This document shows positions 7,260 through 16,416 of a DNA stretch of 59,623 nt, one piece after another. The DNA comes from an uncultured bacterium (lineage in GTDB: Bacteria > Patescibacteriota > Saccharimonadia > Saccharimonadales > Saccharimonadaceae): assembly GCA_903952435.1 (NCBI GenBank), contig CAJBFN010000005.1, forward strand, positions 1 to 59,623, read 5' to 3'. Below the pieces are notes generated by a model that worked only from the letters and a program-made list of their open reading frames with translations, made no database searches and was not told where the DNA came from. A program made the translations under genes and the position numbers. How positions within the stretch are numbered: position 1 is the first letter of the stretch; every line of letters starts with the position of its first letter.

Positions 7260-9497
7260 GAGGTCGTCGTCAGATTGCGTTTCACTATCGTCACCTATCT
7301 CATCAAGACTACTAATTAGCACTTCGCGTGGTCTAGCGCCATCAGCTGGACCAACAATACCCTGCTCCTCCATAGCGTCAATCAAACGAGCAGCCCTTGA
7401 ATAGCCAACCCTTAAATGTCTTTGTAACGAGCTAGCGCTAGCCTTGCCGCTGCCAATTACCAACCTAACCGCGTCCTTAAACAAATCATCCTCGTTATTG
7501 CTGTCAAAGTCCATCACTACGCCACCCTTGCCATTCAAATGAACCGGCAAGCTGACAACCTCATCGTTATATTGTGGTGGTGACTGCATGCGCAGATGAT
7601 CGGTAATTTTATGAACTTCGGCGTCGGTTACCCAGGCACCTTGGATGCGCATTGGTTTTGCCATATCAGCTTTTAATAACAACATATCACCAGAGCCAAG
7701 TAATTTCTCGGCACCGACCTGATCCAAAATGATTCGGCTTTCCAGTTGTCCGGCCACTGTAAATGCAATCCTGGCTGGAATATTAGCCTTAATTAAACCG
7801 GTAATAATATCAGCACGTGGACTTTGAGTAGCAAGGACTAAATGGATACCAACAGCACGAGCTTTTTGAGCCAAGCGCACAATTAGCGCCTCGACATCCC
7901 TAGCGGCTAGCATCATCAAATCTGCCATCTCATCGATAACAATCACAATATAAGGCATAGCGCCGTTCTCGTGCTGCTGAGGAATACCAAATTCATCGGC
8001 AACTGTTATTTTTGCGCCAGTTGCACGAACTTTGTGATTATAAGACTTGATATCTTTAACTTTTGTTTCAGCCAATAATGAATAACGTCGTTGCATTTCG
8101 CTAACCGCCCACTTTAAGGCACTGATAGTTTTGTCAGGCTCGGTTATTACTGGCGTCAAAAGATGCGGTATATCCTCGTAAGGCGCCATTTCAACTTGCT
8201 TTGGGTCAACCAAAATCAGTTTCATATCACTTGGGCTATTATGATACAGCAAACTAGTTAATAGCGTGTTAATCATGACTGATTTACCAGAACCAGTTTG
8301 ACCAGCAATCAAAAGGTGCGGCATCTTGTTTAACTCGCCGACAATTGGCTCGCCCGAAATATCTTTACCGATTGCAAACGCTAGTGGCTCGCCGTTAGTA
8401 CCCCAAATTGGGCTAGAAAGAATCGAATAAAGCCTAACATCGGCCGCAGTGATATTTGGTACCTCGATACCAACCGCTTTTTGACCAGGAATTGGAGCTT
8501 CCATACGAAGACTTTTAGCAGCCAAATTTAGCGATATATTTTTCTCTAAAGTGGTAATTTTTTCCAATTTTACACCGCTTGGTGGTGACAAAATAAACTG
8601 AGTTACGCGTGGACCAATATTGGCGCCTTCCATTTTTACGTCGATATCAAATTCACTGAGAGTATTTTTGATTATCAAAGCATTTTGCTGAACATCACCG
8701 GCGTTAGCTGGCGATTGCTTTTTTTCCAACAAATCTAGTGATGGCGGAACCCAGTTTGGATCACTAACAGTAACCAGCGCAGCTTGCTCTTCGGCCGCTT
8801 TATCGCGGACAATGCTATTTTTCATACTTGATAGTCTGGAATGTTTTTCATCTGTTGAATCGAGGGTCGGCACACTAGCATTCATCTTAAAATTACTAAT
8901 AAGTGAAGATTTTGGATTATCAATTGCAGCCGCATTGCGCATAATTTTGATATTTTCCTCTTCTTCATCGGTATCGCGACGACTAAATTGCCAGATTTTT
9001 TTGATAATTGAAAATGGCGAAACTTTCATAATAAATAATAAAGTAACCAGCAACAATAAAATATAAATAAATGCGGCAATAGTAGTGTTAACAAGACTTA
9101 ATGTGCCACTATTAATCAAATCTCCAATGACGCCACCGGTGGTATTTCCTGCCCCATCTTTAAGCAAGCCAAACAGTGCCGAAAACCAAATTATTGCAGT
9201 TGCGGTGGCAAATTTCACAGCAAAAGTTAATCGGTTATTTTCAGCCCTAAAAATTTCTACGGCAATATAAACAAATAAAAATGGAATTGTATAAACCGCG
9301 TAGCCAATAACATAAAGTGATGCGCTGTGAATCCATTCAAGTACTGGCCCACCAGCTTTGAACCATGCAACTACAAATAATATAGATATGGCGATTAAGA
9401 ATAGCGCACCTATCTGCGACCAAAACCCATTCGGCAGACTATGCTTTGGTGCCCCTTTGTCTGATCTTTTTTTGTAGTGTTTTCTTTTTTTTGGCAT
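7257..9497 (-). CDS. ftsK: DNA translocase FtsK/SpoIIIE
   Basis: A 746-aa protein. Four or five N-terminal membrane segments span about residues 27-165. A polar linker runs to about 265. The motor follows: alpha domain (D-V-K-M-E-G-A-N-I-G-P-R-V-T-Q-F), Walker A G-Q-T-G-S-G-K-S near residue 395, and Walker B I-V-I-V-I-D-E-M-A-D-L-M-M. The gamma winged helix at about 675-730 reads S-L-Q-R-H-L-R-V-G-Y-S-R-A-A-R-L-I-D. It pumps chromosome termini through the closing septum. A TATAAT box ends 10 nt before the ATG, so the leader would be only a few nucleotides and no Shine-Dalgarno is seen. Confidence 0.97.
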   Translation of the reverse strand: MPKKRKHYKKRSDKGAPKHSLPNGFWSQIGALFLIAISILFVVAWFKAGGPVLEWIHSASLYVIGYAVYTIPFLFVYIAVEIFRAENNRLTFAVKFATATAIIWFSALFGLLKDGAGNTTGGVIGDLINSGTLSLVNTTIAAFIYILLLLVTLLFIMKVSPFSIIKKIWQFSRRDTDEEEENIKIMRNAAAIDNPKSSLISNFKMNASVPTLDSTDEKHSRLSSMKNSIVRDKAAEEQAALVTVSDPNWVPPSLDLLEKKQSPANAGDVQQNALIIKNTLSEFDIDVKMEGANIGPRVTQFILSPPSGVKLEKITTLEKNISLNLAAKSLRMEAPIPGQKAVGIEVPNITAADVRLYSILSSPIWGTNGEPLAFAIGKDISGEPIVGELNKMPHLLIAGQTGSGKSVMINTLLTSLLYHNSPSDMKLILVDPKQVEMAPYEDIPHLLTPVITEPDKTISALKWAVSEMQRRYSLLAETKVKDIKSYNHKVRATGAKITVADEFGIPQQHENGAMPYIVIVIDEMADLMMLAARDVEALIVRLAQKARAVGIHLVLATQSPRADIITGLIKANIPARIAFTVAGQLESRIILDQVGAEKLLGSGDMLLLKADMAKPMRIQGAWVTDAEVHKITDHLRMQSPPQYNDEVVSLPVHLNGKGGVVMDFDSNNEDDLFKDAVRLVIGSGKASASSLQRHLRVGYSRAARLIDAMEEQGIVGPADGARPREVLISSLDEIGDDSETQSDDDL

Positions 9498-9507
9498 AAC
9501 TTACTTT

Positions 9508-9513
9508 ATTATA
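9508..9513 (-). promoter_or_regulatory. -10 box of ftsK (very short leader)
   Basis: TATAAT ending 10 nt before the ftsK ATG, implying a leader of about 4 nt. The -35 region is AT-rich without a clear hexamer. Confidence 0.5.
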
Positions 9514-9581
9514 AACTTTTTTGCCTTTATTTTATAAACATATCATAACAAAATTTACAACAATTTGCAAGTAGCTAATGC

Positions 9582-11714
9582 TTAATAGCCGCGATACTCA
9601 GATTTGCTGCGCGGCTCGATTGCTTCGCTGTCAGGAACCTGTGGTAATTGGAAAGTTCGTGGCGGAAAATTATTTGGTTTTTGCTGATTTTGACCATCTG
9701 GTCGCCTTGGCGGCTGATTATTATTTTGGTTAGGATTGGATGAGCCTCCGATTTCATTTATAACCGGGATAACAATTGGAGTACGCCTGGTCTGATCATA
9801 AAGAATATGTGTAATTTCATCTTTAAGCTCTTTTTTAATAACATCCATATCAACATGCTTGCCAGTAAAAGACCGAGCGACTTTTTGTTTCAAATACTGA
9901 CGAATCATACCCATTAATTCTTCGCTATCACGCAGGTATATAAAGCCGCGGCTGATAATATCAGGGCTGGTTAATAATCGGCCGGTACCACGCTGAACAG
10001 TTAAGACTACGATAAACATACCCTCGGTCGCCATGTGGATTCGGTCTTTTAGAACAACTTCTGATACCACTTCACCACTATCGTCATACATCACGCCACC
10101 AACTTGGATTCGACCAGCTTTGCGAACACCATCTGCAGTTACCTCTAGAACATCGCCATTATCACAAACAAAGATATTCTCTTTTTTAATACCAGCTTCT
10201 TTTTCGGCTAGTTCGGCATTATGAACTAACATATGGAACTCGCCGTGAATCGGCATGTAGAACTTTGGATTTAAGGCAGTAATTAATTGAACATGATCGT
10301 CATAATAAGCATGCCCTGAAAGGTGTAATGGACCGATACCAGTTAAGTGAGTTTTACCATTTTGAATGATATCGCTTCCCTCTCGCATCAAACCGTCAAC
10401 TGTGCGCGTAACATATTTTTCATTACCAGGAATTGGGTTAGAGCTAAAGACAATAACATCAGAATTTTTAATCTTGATAAATTTATGACTACCGCTGGCC
10501 ATACGGTTTAGAACCGCAGTAAGCTCACCCTGCGAACCAGTACAAACAATCGTCACTTTATTGTCGGGCAACTTAATGATATCTTCCATTTTAACAACGA
10601 CATCGCGCGGCACTTTAATCATGCCTGTACGAAGTGCAACTTCTAGATTTTGGATCATAGAATAACCGGCAAACGCGACTTTTCGTTCGTGATTTTTTGC
10701 CTCGTCTAATATCATCTGCATACGATGAATTTGACTAGAAAAACAGCTTAAAATCAGGCGGCTGTTTTGGAACTTATCCATAACTTCGCCAATACTGTGT
10801 TGAATATCAAACTCGCTGTGAGTATGTGTACCATCGGATTCACAGTTAGTCGATTCGTTCATTAACAACAAAATGCCCTCTTTGGTAGCGATTTCCGTAA
10901 AGCGCTCTAAGTCTAATTTTTTGCCATCTACTGGCTGTTCTTCAAAACGCCAGTCACCGGTATGAATAATTACACCAAGTGGCGTACGGATAACAATTGC
11001 TGCACAATCTGGAATAGAGTGATCCATACGAACAAACTCAACACTGAAGTTATCACTAATTTGAATTTGTTCATGACTTTCAGGATTAACTTCGTTATAA
11101 ACTGGCTCATAATCACCAGTTGCCTCTTCCATAGTCTTTTGAATCATACCGATTGTAAATTTAGTAGCATAAACTGGCGCTGGAATTTTTTGACCAATAT
11201 GACGATAAGCGCCAATGTGATCAAGATGGGCGTGAGTAAATAAATGCGCCTTGATTTTATGTTTGTTCTCTTCAAGATAGGTTGTATCAGGAATAATATA
11301 GTTTATACCTGGATAATCCGCACCCGGGAACAAAAAGCCACAATCAATTACAATAATCTCATTATCATATTCGATAGCCATCATATTTTTACCGATACCC
11401 ATATCACCAAGACCACCAAGTGGCATAATTTTTACTTTTGGACCATTAAAACGAGGCTGCTTTTTCTGATCAGCCAAACTAAATTGACGACCTTCATAGC
11501 CGTTATAGACTGACTTATTAACCGGCACATTTATAACGTGCTGGCTGGCTCGTTGGTTAACGTTTTCGTTAGTACGACGTTGAGCCCTGTAAGCTTCGCC
11601 CTTACGAACGGTTGTATTATTTAAAACCGTATTATTTGATTTTTGACGCGGCTGTTGACCGGGTCGTTTAGATTGATCATCACTTTTGATGGTTGCGAGT
11701 CTTTGTTGACCCAT
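9582..11714 (-). CDS. rnj: Ribonuclease J
   Basis: A 710-aa protein. The metallo-beta-lactamase/beta-CASP core starts near residue 90 (K-I-M-P-L-G-G-L-G-D-M-G-I-G-K-N), with the metal motif T-H-A-H-L-D-H-I-G, later H-T-G-D-W and the beta-CASP motif S-G-H-A. Such enzymes combine 5'-3' exonuclease and endonuclease activities in mRNA decay and rRNA processing. Two extensions are unusual: a basic, Gln/Asn-rich N-terminal tail of about 90 residues and a Pro/Asn/Gln-rich C-terminal tail of about 60. Both look disordered and may bind RNA or partners. AAAGGAG precedes the ATG, just downstream of a leader hairpin. Confidence 0.95.
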   Translation of the reverse strand: MGQQRLATIKSDDQSKRPGQQPRQKSNNTVLNNTTVRKGEAYRAQRRTNENVNQRASQHVINVPVNKSVYNGYEGRQFSLADQKKQPRFNGPKVKIMPLGGLGDMGIGKNMMAIEYDNEIIVIDCGFLFPGADYPGINYIIPDTTYLEENKHKIKAHLFTHAHLDHIGAYRHIGQKIPAPVYATKFTIGMIQKTMEEATGDYEPVYNEVNPESHEQIQISDNFSVEFVRMDHSIPDCAAIVIRTPLGVIIHTGDWRFEEQPVDGKKLDLERFTEIATKEGILLLMNESTNCESDGTHTHSEFDIQHSIGEVMDKFQNSRLILSCFSSQIHRMQMILDEAKNHERKVAFAGYSMIQNLEVALRTGMIKVPRDVVVKMEDIIKLPDNKVTIVCTGSQGELTAVLNRMASGSHKFIKIKNSDVIVFSSNPIPGNEKYVTRTVDGLMREGSDIIQNGKTHLTGIGPLHLSGHAYYDDHVQLITALNPKFYMPIHGEFHMLVHNAELAEKEAGIKKENIFVCDNGDVLEVTADGVRKAGRIQVGGVMYDDSGEVVSEVVLKDRIHMATEGMFIVVLTVQRGTGRLLTSPDIISRGFIYLRDSEELMGMIRQYLKQKVARSFTGKHVDMDVIKKELKDEITHILYDQTRRTPIVIPVINEIGGSSNPNQNNNQPPRRPDGQNQQKPNNFPPRTFQLPQVPDSEAIEPRSKSEYRGY

Positions 11715-11731
11715 ATTTTATTTTCTCCTTT

Positions 11732-11759
11732 GCCCTCCAAAGCTTTAGCGACGGAGGGC
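11732..11759 (-). promoter_or_regulatory. Hairpin in the rnj leader
   Basis: GCCCTCC / GGAGGGC, a perfect 7-bp GC-rich stem with a loop that holds its own small palindrome (AAAGCTTT). It lies between the upstream UDG gene and the rnj ribosome-binding site. It could attenuate readthrough or let RNase J sense its own mRNA; neither is shown by the sequence. Confidence 0.5.
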
Positions 11760-11764
11760 TTCTA

Positions 11765-12349
11765 TTAATTATTAATGTTTCTTATTATTTTTGGTAAATT
11801 TTTAAAATCATCTATCAGCGCTTCACGCATACTGCGCCTGTAAAGTGCAGCGGCCGGATGATAAAGCGGCACGACTGTTAATTTTAGGCTGTCAATTTCT
11901 ACCTTGCTAGACTGTCCATGAACATCGCATATATGTGCCTGTGGTAAAAAATATCCCATACTGTGCCTACCTAATGTCACTACAACCTTTGGTTGAATAA
12001 CATCCAGTTGACGCAGTAAGTATGGCCAAAATTCTGCTTTTTCAATTTTTGAAGGATCACGGTTTTTTGGTGGTCGGTATTTAACGATATTAGTTATAAA
12101 CACATCTTTGCGTGCGATACCTACACTGTCGAGCATCTCATTCAAAAATTTACCGGCGGCGCCCATAAACGGCAAACCTAGCTCATCTTCTTTTTTACCT
12201 GGCGCTTCGCCAATAATCACAATCTCGGCATCAATATTGCCATCACCCATCACAAGATTCTTAGCTTCGCGAGCCAAATTCGGGCAGACATTATTTTTGA
12301 TAATATCTGCCTTGATTTGTTCAAGAAGCACTTGTTTATTTTCTGGCAT
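11765..12349 (-). CDS. Family-4-type uracil-DNA glycosylase lacking Fe-S ligands
   Basis: A 194-aa protein. The UDG motifs are clear: G-E-A-P-G-K-K-E-D near residue 48, P-F-M-G-A-A-G-K-F-L, I-T-N-I-V-K-Y-R-P-P-K-N-R, and the C-terminal Y-H-P-A-A-A-L. It should remove uracil from DNA at the start of base-excision repair. In family 4 enzymes four cysteines hold a 4Fe-4S cluster. Here the K-C-R-P-P Cys is Tyr, the later Cys before P-Y-L is Phe, and the N-terminal C-x2-C is reduced to one displaced Cys. It may be a cluster-free variant. It sits just upstream of rnj. Confidence 0.85.
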   Translation of the reverse strand: MPENKQVLLEQIKADIIKNNVCPNLAREAKNLVMGDGNIDAEIVIIGEAPGKKEDELGLPFMGAAGKFLNEMLDSVGIARKDVFITNIVKYRPPKNRDPSKIEKAEFWPYLLRQLDVIQPKVVVTLGRHSMGYFLPQAHICDVHGQSSKVEIDSLKLTVVPLYHPAAALYRRSMREALIDDFKNLPKIIRNINN

Positions 12350-12410
12350 ATTATTTACAAGATCACGATCAGTACTTTTATACTAGCACCAATGGTCGTA
12401 AAACGCAAGC

Positions 12411-14522
12411 TTAAAGAGCAGCTTTTATACTTAAACTTAGCCGTCCGCGCTCGTCAATACCGATTAATTTAACCTTAACGATTTGACCTTCGTGCAGAAC
12501 ATCTTCGACTCGCTCGACGCGATCTTTAGACAACTCGCTGATATGAACCATACCGTCGATGCCGGGCATAATATTTACGAATGCGCCGAAATCTTTGATA
12601 GTTACAACCTTACCTTCGTAAATTGTGCCAACTTCTGGCTCTTCGGTTAGACCCTTAATCCAGTTCATGGCCTGTTCAATAGCAGACGTATCAACCGCAG
12701 CAATCGTGATTAAACCATCTTCGGCAATATCAATTTGCGCACCAGTTTCGGCAGTAATCTTTTTAATAGTCTCACCGCCCTTACCAATAACTGCACCAAT
12801 TTTATCAGGATTAATCTTGATTTTTTCAATCCGTGGCGCATATTTGCTAAGAGCTTCGCGAGGCGCAGCTAATGTTTCAATCATATGCTTCAAGATGAAT
12901 GCGCGACCAATTTTACCTTTTTCCAGTGCCTCTTTTAGGATCTCTACTGGCAAACCGTGAACTTTCATATCCATTTGAAGTGCTGTAATACCTTTTTCAG
13001 TACCGGTGACCTTAAAGTCCATATCGCCTGCAAAATCTTCTGCATCAGCTATATCGGATAGAACATACGGTTTACCATTATCCATCATCAAGCCCATAGC
13101 AATACCAGATACTGGCGCCTTCAAAGGCACACCAGCATCCATCAATGCTAAACAGCTACTACAAGTTGCCGCCATTGAGGTTGAACCATTTTGGCTCATA
13201 ATCTCAGTAACGCTGCGAACTGCATATGGAAAATCTTCAGCACTTGGGAAAACTGCAGCTAGTGCGCGTTCGGCCAAATATCCGTGACCGATTTCGCGGC
13301 GACCTGGACCACTTAAACGGCGAACTTCGCCAACCGTAAAGCCAGGAGCGTTGTAATGGTGCATATAGCGGCGTTCTTCATCGTTTGATTCCATAGTATC
13401 AACAATTTGAGAAAAGCTTAGGGGCGCCAAGGTAATAATGTTCATAGCTTGAGTTAAGCCACGAGTAAAAATACTTGAACCATGAGTTCGAGGCAAAACG
13501 CCTACTTCTGATGATAATTGACGAACTTCGTCTAATTTTCGACCATCTGGACGAGTGCCATCCTTGATAATTCCCTTGCGAACATCTTTGTGTAGTGCAC
13601 TAGTAAAAGCCTCGTCATATTCGTCATGCATCTTATCGTAATCATCGCCAAGTTTTTCACGCATTTGATCGTGGAATGCCCAACGCAAAGTTGAAACCAA
13701 CTCATTGCGTTCTGGGTAAGGTTTATGTAAGGCATCACCGAATTTGCCATCAACCCATTTATCAACTTCAGCCTGAATCTCGACATTTGGCAAAATCAAT
13801 TCATATTCTTGAGCAACTGGAGCGACCTTTTTAGCTAATTCTTGTTGCAATTTAATTGCAGGTTGATAAGCTTCGAATGCCCAAGTTAATGCCTCGGCAA
13901 CCATTTCTTCACTAACTTCATTAGCGCCTGCCTCAACCATAGTAATACCGCTAGAAATACCAGCAACAACTAGATCTAGGTCGCTTGCAGCTCGCTCTTC
14001 TGGGGTTAGAAATGCTTTAAATTCACCATTAACTCGGCCGACACGAATACCAGACACTGGACCATAAAATGGAGTACCGGTTAGCATTAATGCGGCGCTA
14101 CAAGCAATCATACCAATCGCATCTGGGCGGAAATTTGGATCAAGTGATAAAACACTTGCCACAACTTGAACCTCTTGGCGATAACCCTTTGGAAATAATG
14201 GGCGGATTGGACGATCGATTAATCGACCAATTAAAATTGCCTCGTCGCTTGGACGACCTTCGCGTTTAACAAAGCGGCTGCCTGAAATTTTGCCAGCTGC
14301 ATAAAATTTTTCTTCATAATCAATTGATAATGGGAAGTAATCCATCATTACAGGCTTGCTGCCAACCATAGCCGTTCCAAGTACTACAGTATCACCGTAA
14401 GTTACAAGCACACTAGCAGTTGATCGAAAACCAACACGGTTAACTTCCATTGTTAATTTTTGGCCACAAAAATCAGTCGAAACTGAAAAAATTTCCTTGC
14501 CGTTAGGGTTGATAGTAGACAT
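12411..14522 (-). CDS. pnp: Polyribonucleotide nucleotidyltransferase (PNPase)
   Basis: A 703-aa protein: two RNase PH-like halves joined by a helical domain (about residues 210-320), then KH (I-G-A-V-I-G-K-G-G-E-T-I-K-K-I) and a C-terminal S1 domain (G-T-I-Y-E-G-K-V-V-T-I-K-D-F-G-A-F-V). It degrades RNA from the 3' end using phosphate. The start at 14522 was chosen because AGGAGG lies 6 nt upstream and it matches the usual N terminus; an in-frame ATG at 14600 would add 26 atypical residues. In many bacteria pnp follows rpsO directly; here an ABC-transporter pair lies between. Confidence 0.97.
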   Translation of the reverse strand: MSTINPNGKEIFSVSTDFCGQKLTMEVNRVGFRSTASVLVTYGDTVVLGTAMVGSKPVMMDYFPLSIDYEEKFYAAGKISGSRFVKREGRPSDEAILIGRLIDRPIRPLFPKGYRQEVQVVASVLSLDPNFRPDAIGMIACSAALMLTGTPFYGPVSGIRVGRVNGEFKAFLTPEERAASDLDLVVAGISSGITMVEAGANEVSEEMVAEALTWAFEAYQPAIKLQQELAKKVAPVAQEYELILPNVEIQAEVDKWVDGKFGDALHKPYPERNELVSTLRWAFHDQMREKLGDDYDKMHDEYDEAFTSALHKDVRKGIIKDGTRPDGRKLDEVRQLSSEVGVLPRTHGSSIFTRGLTQAMNIITLAPLSFSQIVDTMESNDEERRYMHHYNAPGFTVGEVRRLSGPGRREIGHGYLAERALAAVFPSAEDFPYAVRSVTEIMSQNGSTSMAATCSSCLALMDAGVPLKAPVSGIAMGLMMDNGKPYVLSDIADAEDFAGDMDFKVTGTEKGITALQMDMKVHGLPVEILKEALEKGKIGRAFILKHMIETLAAPREALSKYAPRIEKIKINPDKIGAVIGKGGETIKKITAETGAQIDIAEDGLITIAAVDTSAIEQAMNWIKGLTEEPEVGTIYEGKVVTIKDFGAFVNIMPGIDGMVHISELSKDRVERVEDVLHEGQIVKVKLIGIDERGRLSLSIKAAL

Positions 14523-14650
14523 ATTTGTCCTCCTTATTTTAGACACGCGCCTTCTTTTATTTAGGCGAATAAGTAACGGGTACAGAAATTTGTTATACAA
14601 ATAACTCTATCCACCACTGATTCGCTGTAGCGTGTGATAAGACTATTATA
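14523..14650 (-). promoter_or_regulatory. pnp promoter and about 120-nt structured leader
   Basis: TATAAT lies at 14645-14650. The leader holds a perfect ATTTGT-ATA-ACAAAT hairpin, a CGCC/GGCG hairpin and a possible long-range CACACGC / GCGTGT pairing, ending in AGGAGG. Long pnp leaders are autoregulatory in enterobacteria via RNase III; a similar role here is only a guess. Confidence 0.45.
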
Positions 14651-14658
14651 CCACAGAT

Positions 14659-15456
14659 TTAGCGCACATCGCGGCGACGGAATAATATAATTGTCAGCAA
14701 GATTGATAAAATCGTTATGCCAACTAAAACCACAACATCCCAGATTGATATGCCATTTTTAACAATGTCGACAGCTGGAAAATAATGAAATAACGAAACT
14801 TTTTCGTAAGGCTGTAGCCAATCAACTGATTTTGCAAAAGTCGTCAATAAAAAGCTACCAGCGCCGACAAGAATACCCAAACCCATAGTTATGCCACGCT
14901 TACCGGTCGACAGACCTATACAATAAACCAGTGTCGTCATACAAATTGATAATAGCAACATTACCAAACTTAAATTAGATACAACTGTCCAGTCAAGATT
15001 TACATTAACAGACAAAGCACCAAGATAAAGACCGGACACCGTGGCTATTGTCGTGGCCACGCAGATTACAACTATTGCGATTAATTTACCAAATAATAAT
15101 TTAATTCGGCTTAAAGGCAAGGCCAATAATGTCCGAATATAGCCTTCTTCTTCATCTTTTACACTTAAGCCTACTGCTAAAATAACCGAGAAAACACTTA
15201 TAAACATTGGCATTCTAATGTCAAAGAATTGACCAGCTAAATAACCAGATGGTGTCGACAAGGCGCTAATATCACCTATCATCCCCTTTAATGCTTTCAA
15301 TTCGGGCGGTAAAGTGGCCAATAATTGATCAAGGCCGGAATCTTTGAATGCCGGGAAGAACAACAGCATTAAATAGGCAAAAAATGCCAAACCAATTGAC
15401 CAAGCAATAATAAATATCCGCTTGTCATACATCGTTTTTAAAAACAAATTAAACAT
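14659..15456 (-). CDS. ABC-2 type transporter permease
   Basis: A 265-aa membrane protein with about six hydrophobic segments, the ABC-2 exporter layout (a first helix I-I-A-W-S-I-G-L-A-F-F-A-Y-L, a long extracellular stretch, then helices to the C terminus ending R-R-R-D-V-R). The start at 15456 is chosen because GGAGG lies 7 nt upstream; it is 36 nt inside a longer open frame. It overlaps the 3' end of the ATPase gene by 8 nt, so the two are translationally coupled. Substrate unknown. Confidence 0.85.
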   Translation of the reverse strand: MFNLFLKTMYDKRIFIIAWSIGLAFFAYLMLLFFPAFKDSGLDQLLATLPPELKALKGMIGDISALSTPSGYLAGQFFDIRMPMFISVFSVILAVGLSVKDEEEGYIRTLLALPLSRIKLLFGKLIAIVVICVATTIATVSGLYLGALSVNVNLDWTVVSNLSLVMLLLSICMTTLVYCIGLSTGKRGITMGLGILVGAGSFLLTTFAKSVDWLQPYEKVSLFHYFPAVDIVKNGISIWDVVVLVGITILSILLTIILFRRRDVR

Positions 15457-16366
15457 TTTTAGCCTCCGACTTGTCTTTTGAATAAAGATCACTAAACGCT
15501 GACTCTAAGTCATGATCTTCGATCGTAAAATCCAACATATAAGAGATGCTGCATAGCCATTGCTGTAATTTGATTGGCGAATCTTTGAATATGAATGACA
15601 TCTCATAACCATTGGCTGTTTTCTGATGGCCCAATAACGAAGATTGAGCTGGCGGTCTAATTGCCCTACTGGTAGTTATATGCACAGCTTTACCATGACT
15701 AGATTCTAATTCGGCCCGAGAAACATCCTTGACTAATTTACCGTCACGAATAAACAAAACTCGGCTGCAGACATCGGCCACCTCTTTCAAATAATGCGAC
15801 GACATAAATATTGTCGTGCCTTTTGCACCCTCATGATTAATAAGTTCCAAAAATTTCTGTTGCATAAAAGGGTCAAGGCCGCTACTGGGTTCATCTAAAA
15901 TTACAAGTTCTGGGCCAGACATAAACGCTGAAATCAAAGCAATCTTTTGCTTGTTGCCGCGCGAAAGAGTTTTAATCTTTTTATCCATGTCTGGATTGAA
16001 CTGCTTACATAATTCGCCGAGCTTTTTGTCATCTTTCAATTTATAAGCACGCTTCAAAAACGCAAAATATTGTCTGCCTGTTAAATTGGTAAATAAACTC
16101 ATATCACCGGTTGCAAAACCAACTTTTGGATGCATTTTATGGGCATTCTCCGGCAGAACTGGCTCGCCAAATAGCCTAATCTTGCCAGCGCTAGTACGCA
16201 AGAAGCCCATTATTAAGTTGATAATGGTAGTTTTACCGGCGCCATTTAAGCCAACCAACCCCACTACCTCACCTTTTGAGATCATAAAATGAATATCTTG
16301 AATGGCCAAAAATGAACCATAATATTTAGTAACCGCGTCCACTTCTAACACAGGCTGAATTGTCAT
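15449..16366 (-). CDS. ABC transporter ATP-binding protein
   Basis: A 305-aa protein. Walker A is G-L-N-G-A-G-K-T-T near residue 40, the Q-loop follows, the signature is L-S-R-G-N-K-Q-K (a variant of LSGGQ), Walker B is L-V-I-L-D-E-P-S-S-G-L-D, and the switch His is in S-S-H-Y-L. A roughly 80-residue C-terminal extension is typical of ABC-2 exporters. The signature motif matches the bacitracin/multidrug exporter style, but the substrate cannot be inferred. It is probably translated from a leaderless mRNA. Confidence 0.93.
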   Translation of the reverse strand: MTIQPVLEVDAVTKYYGSFLAIQDIHFMISKGEVVGLVGLNGAGKTTIINLIMGFLRTSAGKIRLFGEPVLPENAHKMHPKVGFATGDMSLFTNLTGRQYFAFLKRAYKLKDDKKLGELCKQFNPDMDKKIKTLSRGNKQKIALISAFMSGPELVILDEPSSGLDPFMQQKFLELINHEGAKGTTIFMSSHYLKEVADVCSRVLFIRDGKLVKDVSRAELESSHGKAVHITTSRAIRPPAQSSLLGHQKTANGYEMSFIFKDSPIKLQQWLCSISYMLDFTIEDHDLESAFSDLYSKDKSEAKNV

Positions 16367-16374
16367 ATGTTTGT

Positions 16375-16403
16375 ATTATAGGCGCAATTAAAAAACTCCG
16401 CAA
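16375..16403 (-). promoter_or_regulatory. Leaderless promoter of the ABC transporter operon
   Basis: TTGCGG, 17-bp spacer, TATAAT. The -10 ends 8 nt before the ATG, so the leader would be 0-2 nt. The -35 box is embedded in the 3' arm of the rpsO terminator hairpin. Confidence 0.75.
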
Positions 16404-16416
16404 TTACTTGCGGAGT
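16388..16416 (-). terminator. rpsO intrinsic terminator
   Basis: A 9-bp perfect stem ACTCCGCAA / TTGCGGAGT with a 4-nt loop, followed by six T on the minus strand. The rpsO stop codon lies in the loop region. Confidence 0.85.

Noticed and set aside
10962-11513. Two adjacent plus-strand open frames (93 and 89 aa) opposite RNase J
   Set aside because: Both lie fully antisense to conserved RNase J catalytic sequence and have Asn/Ile/Thr-biased shadow composition.
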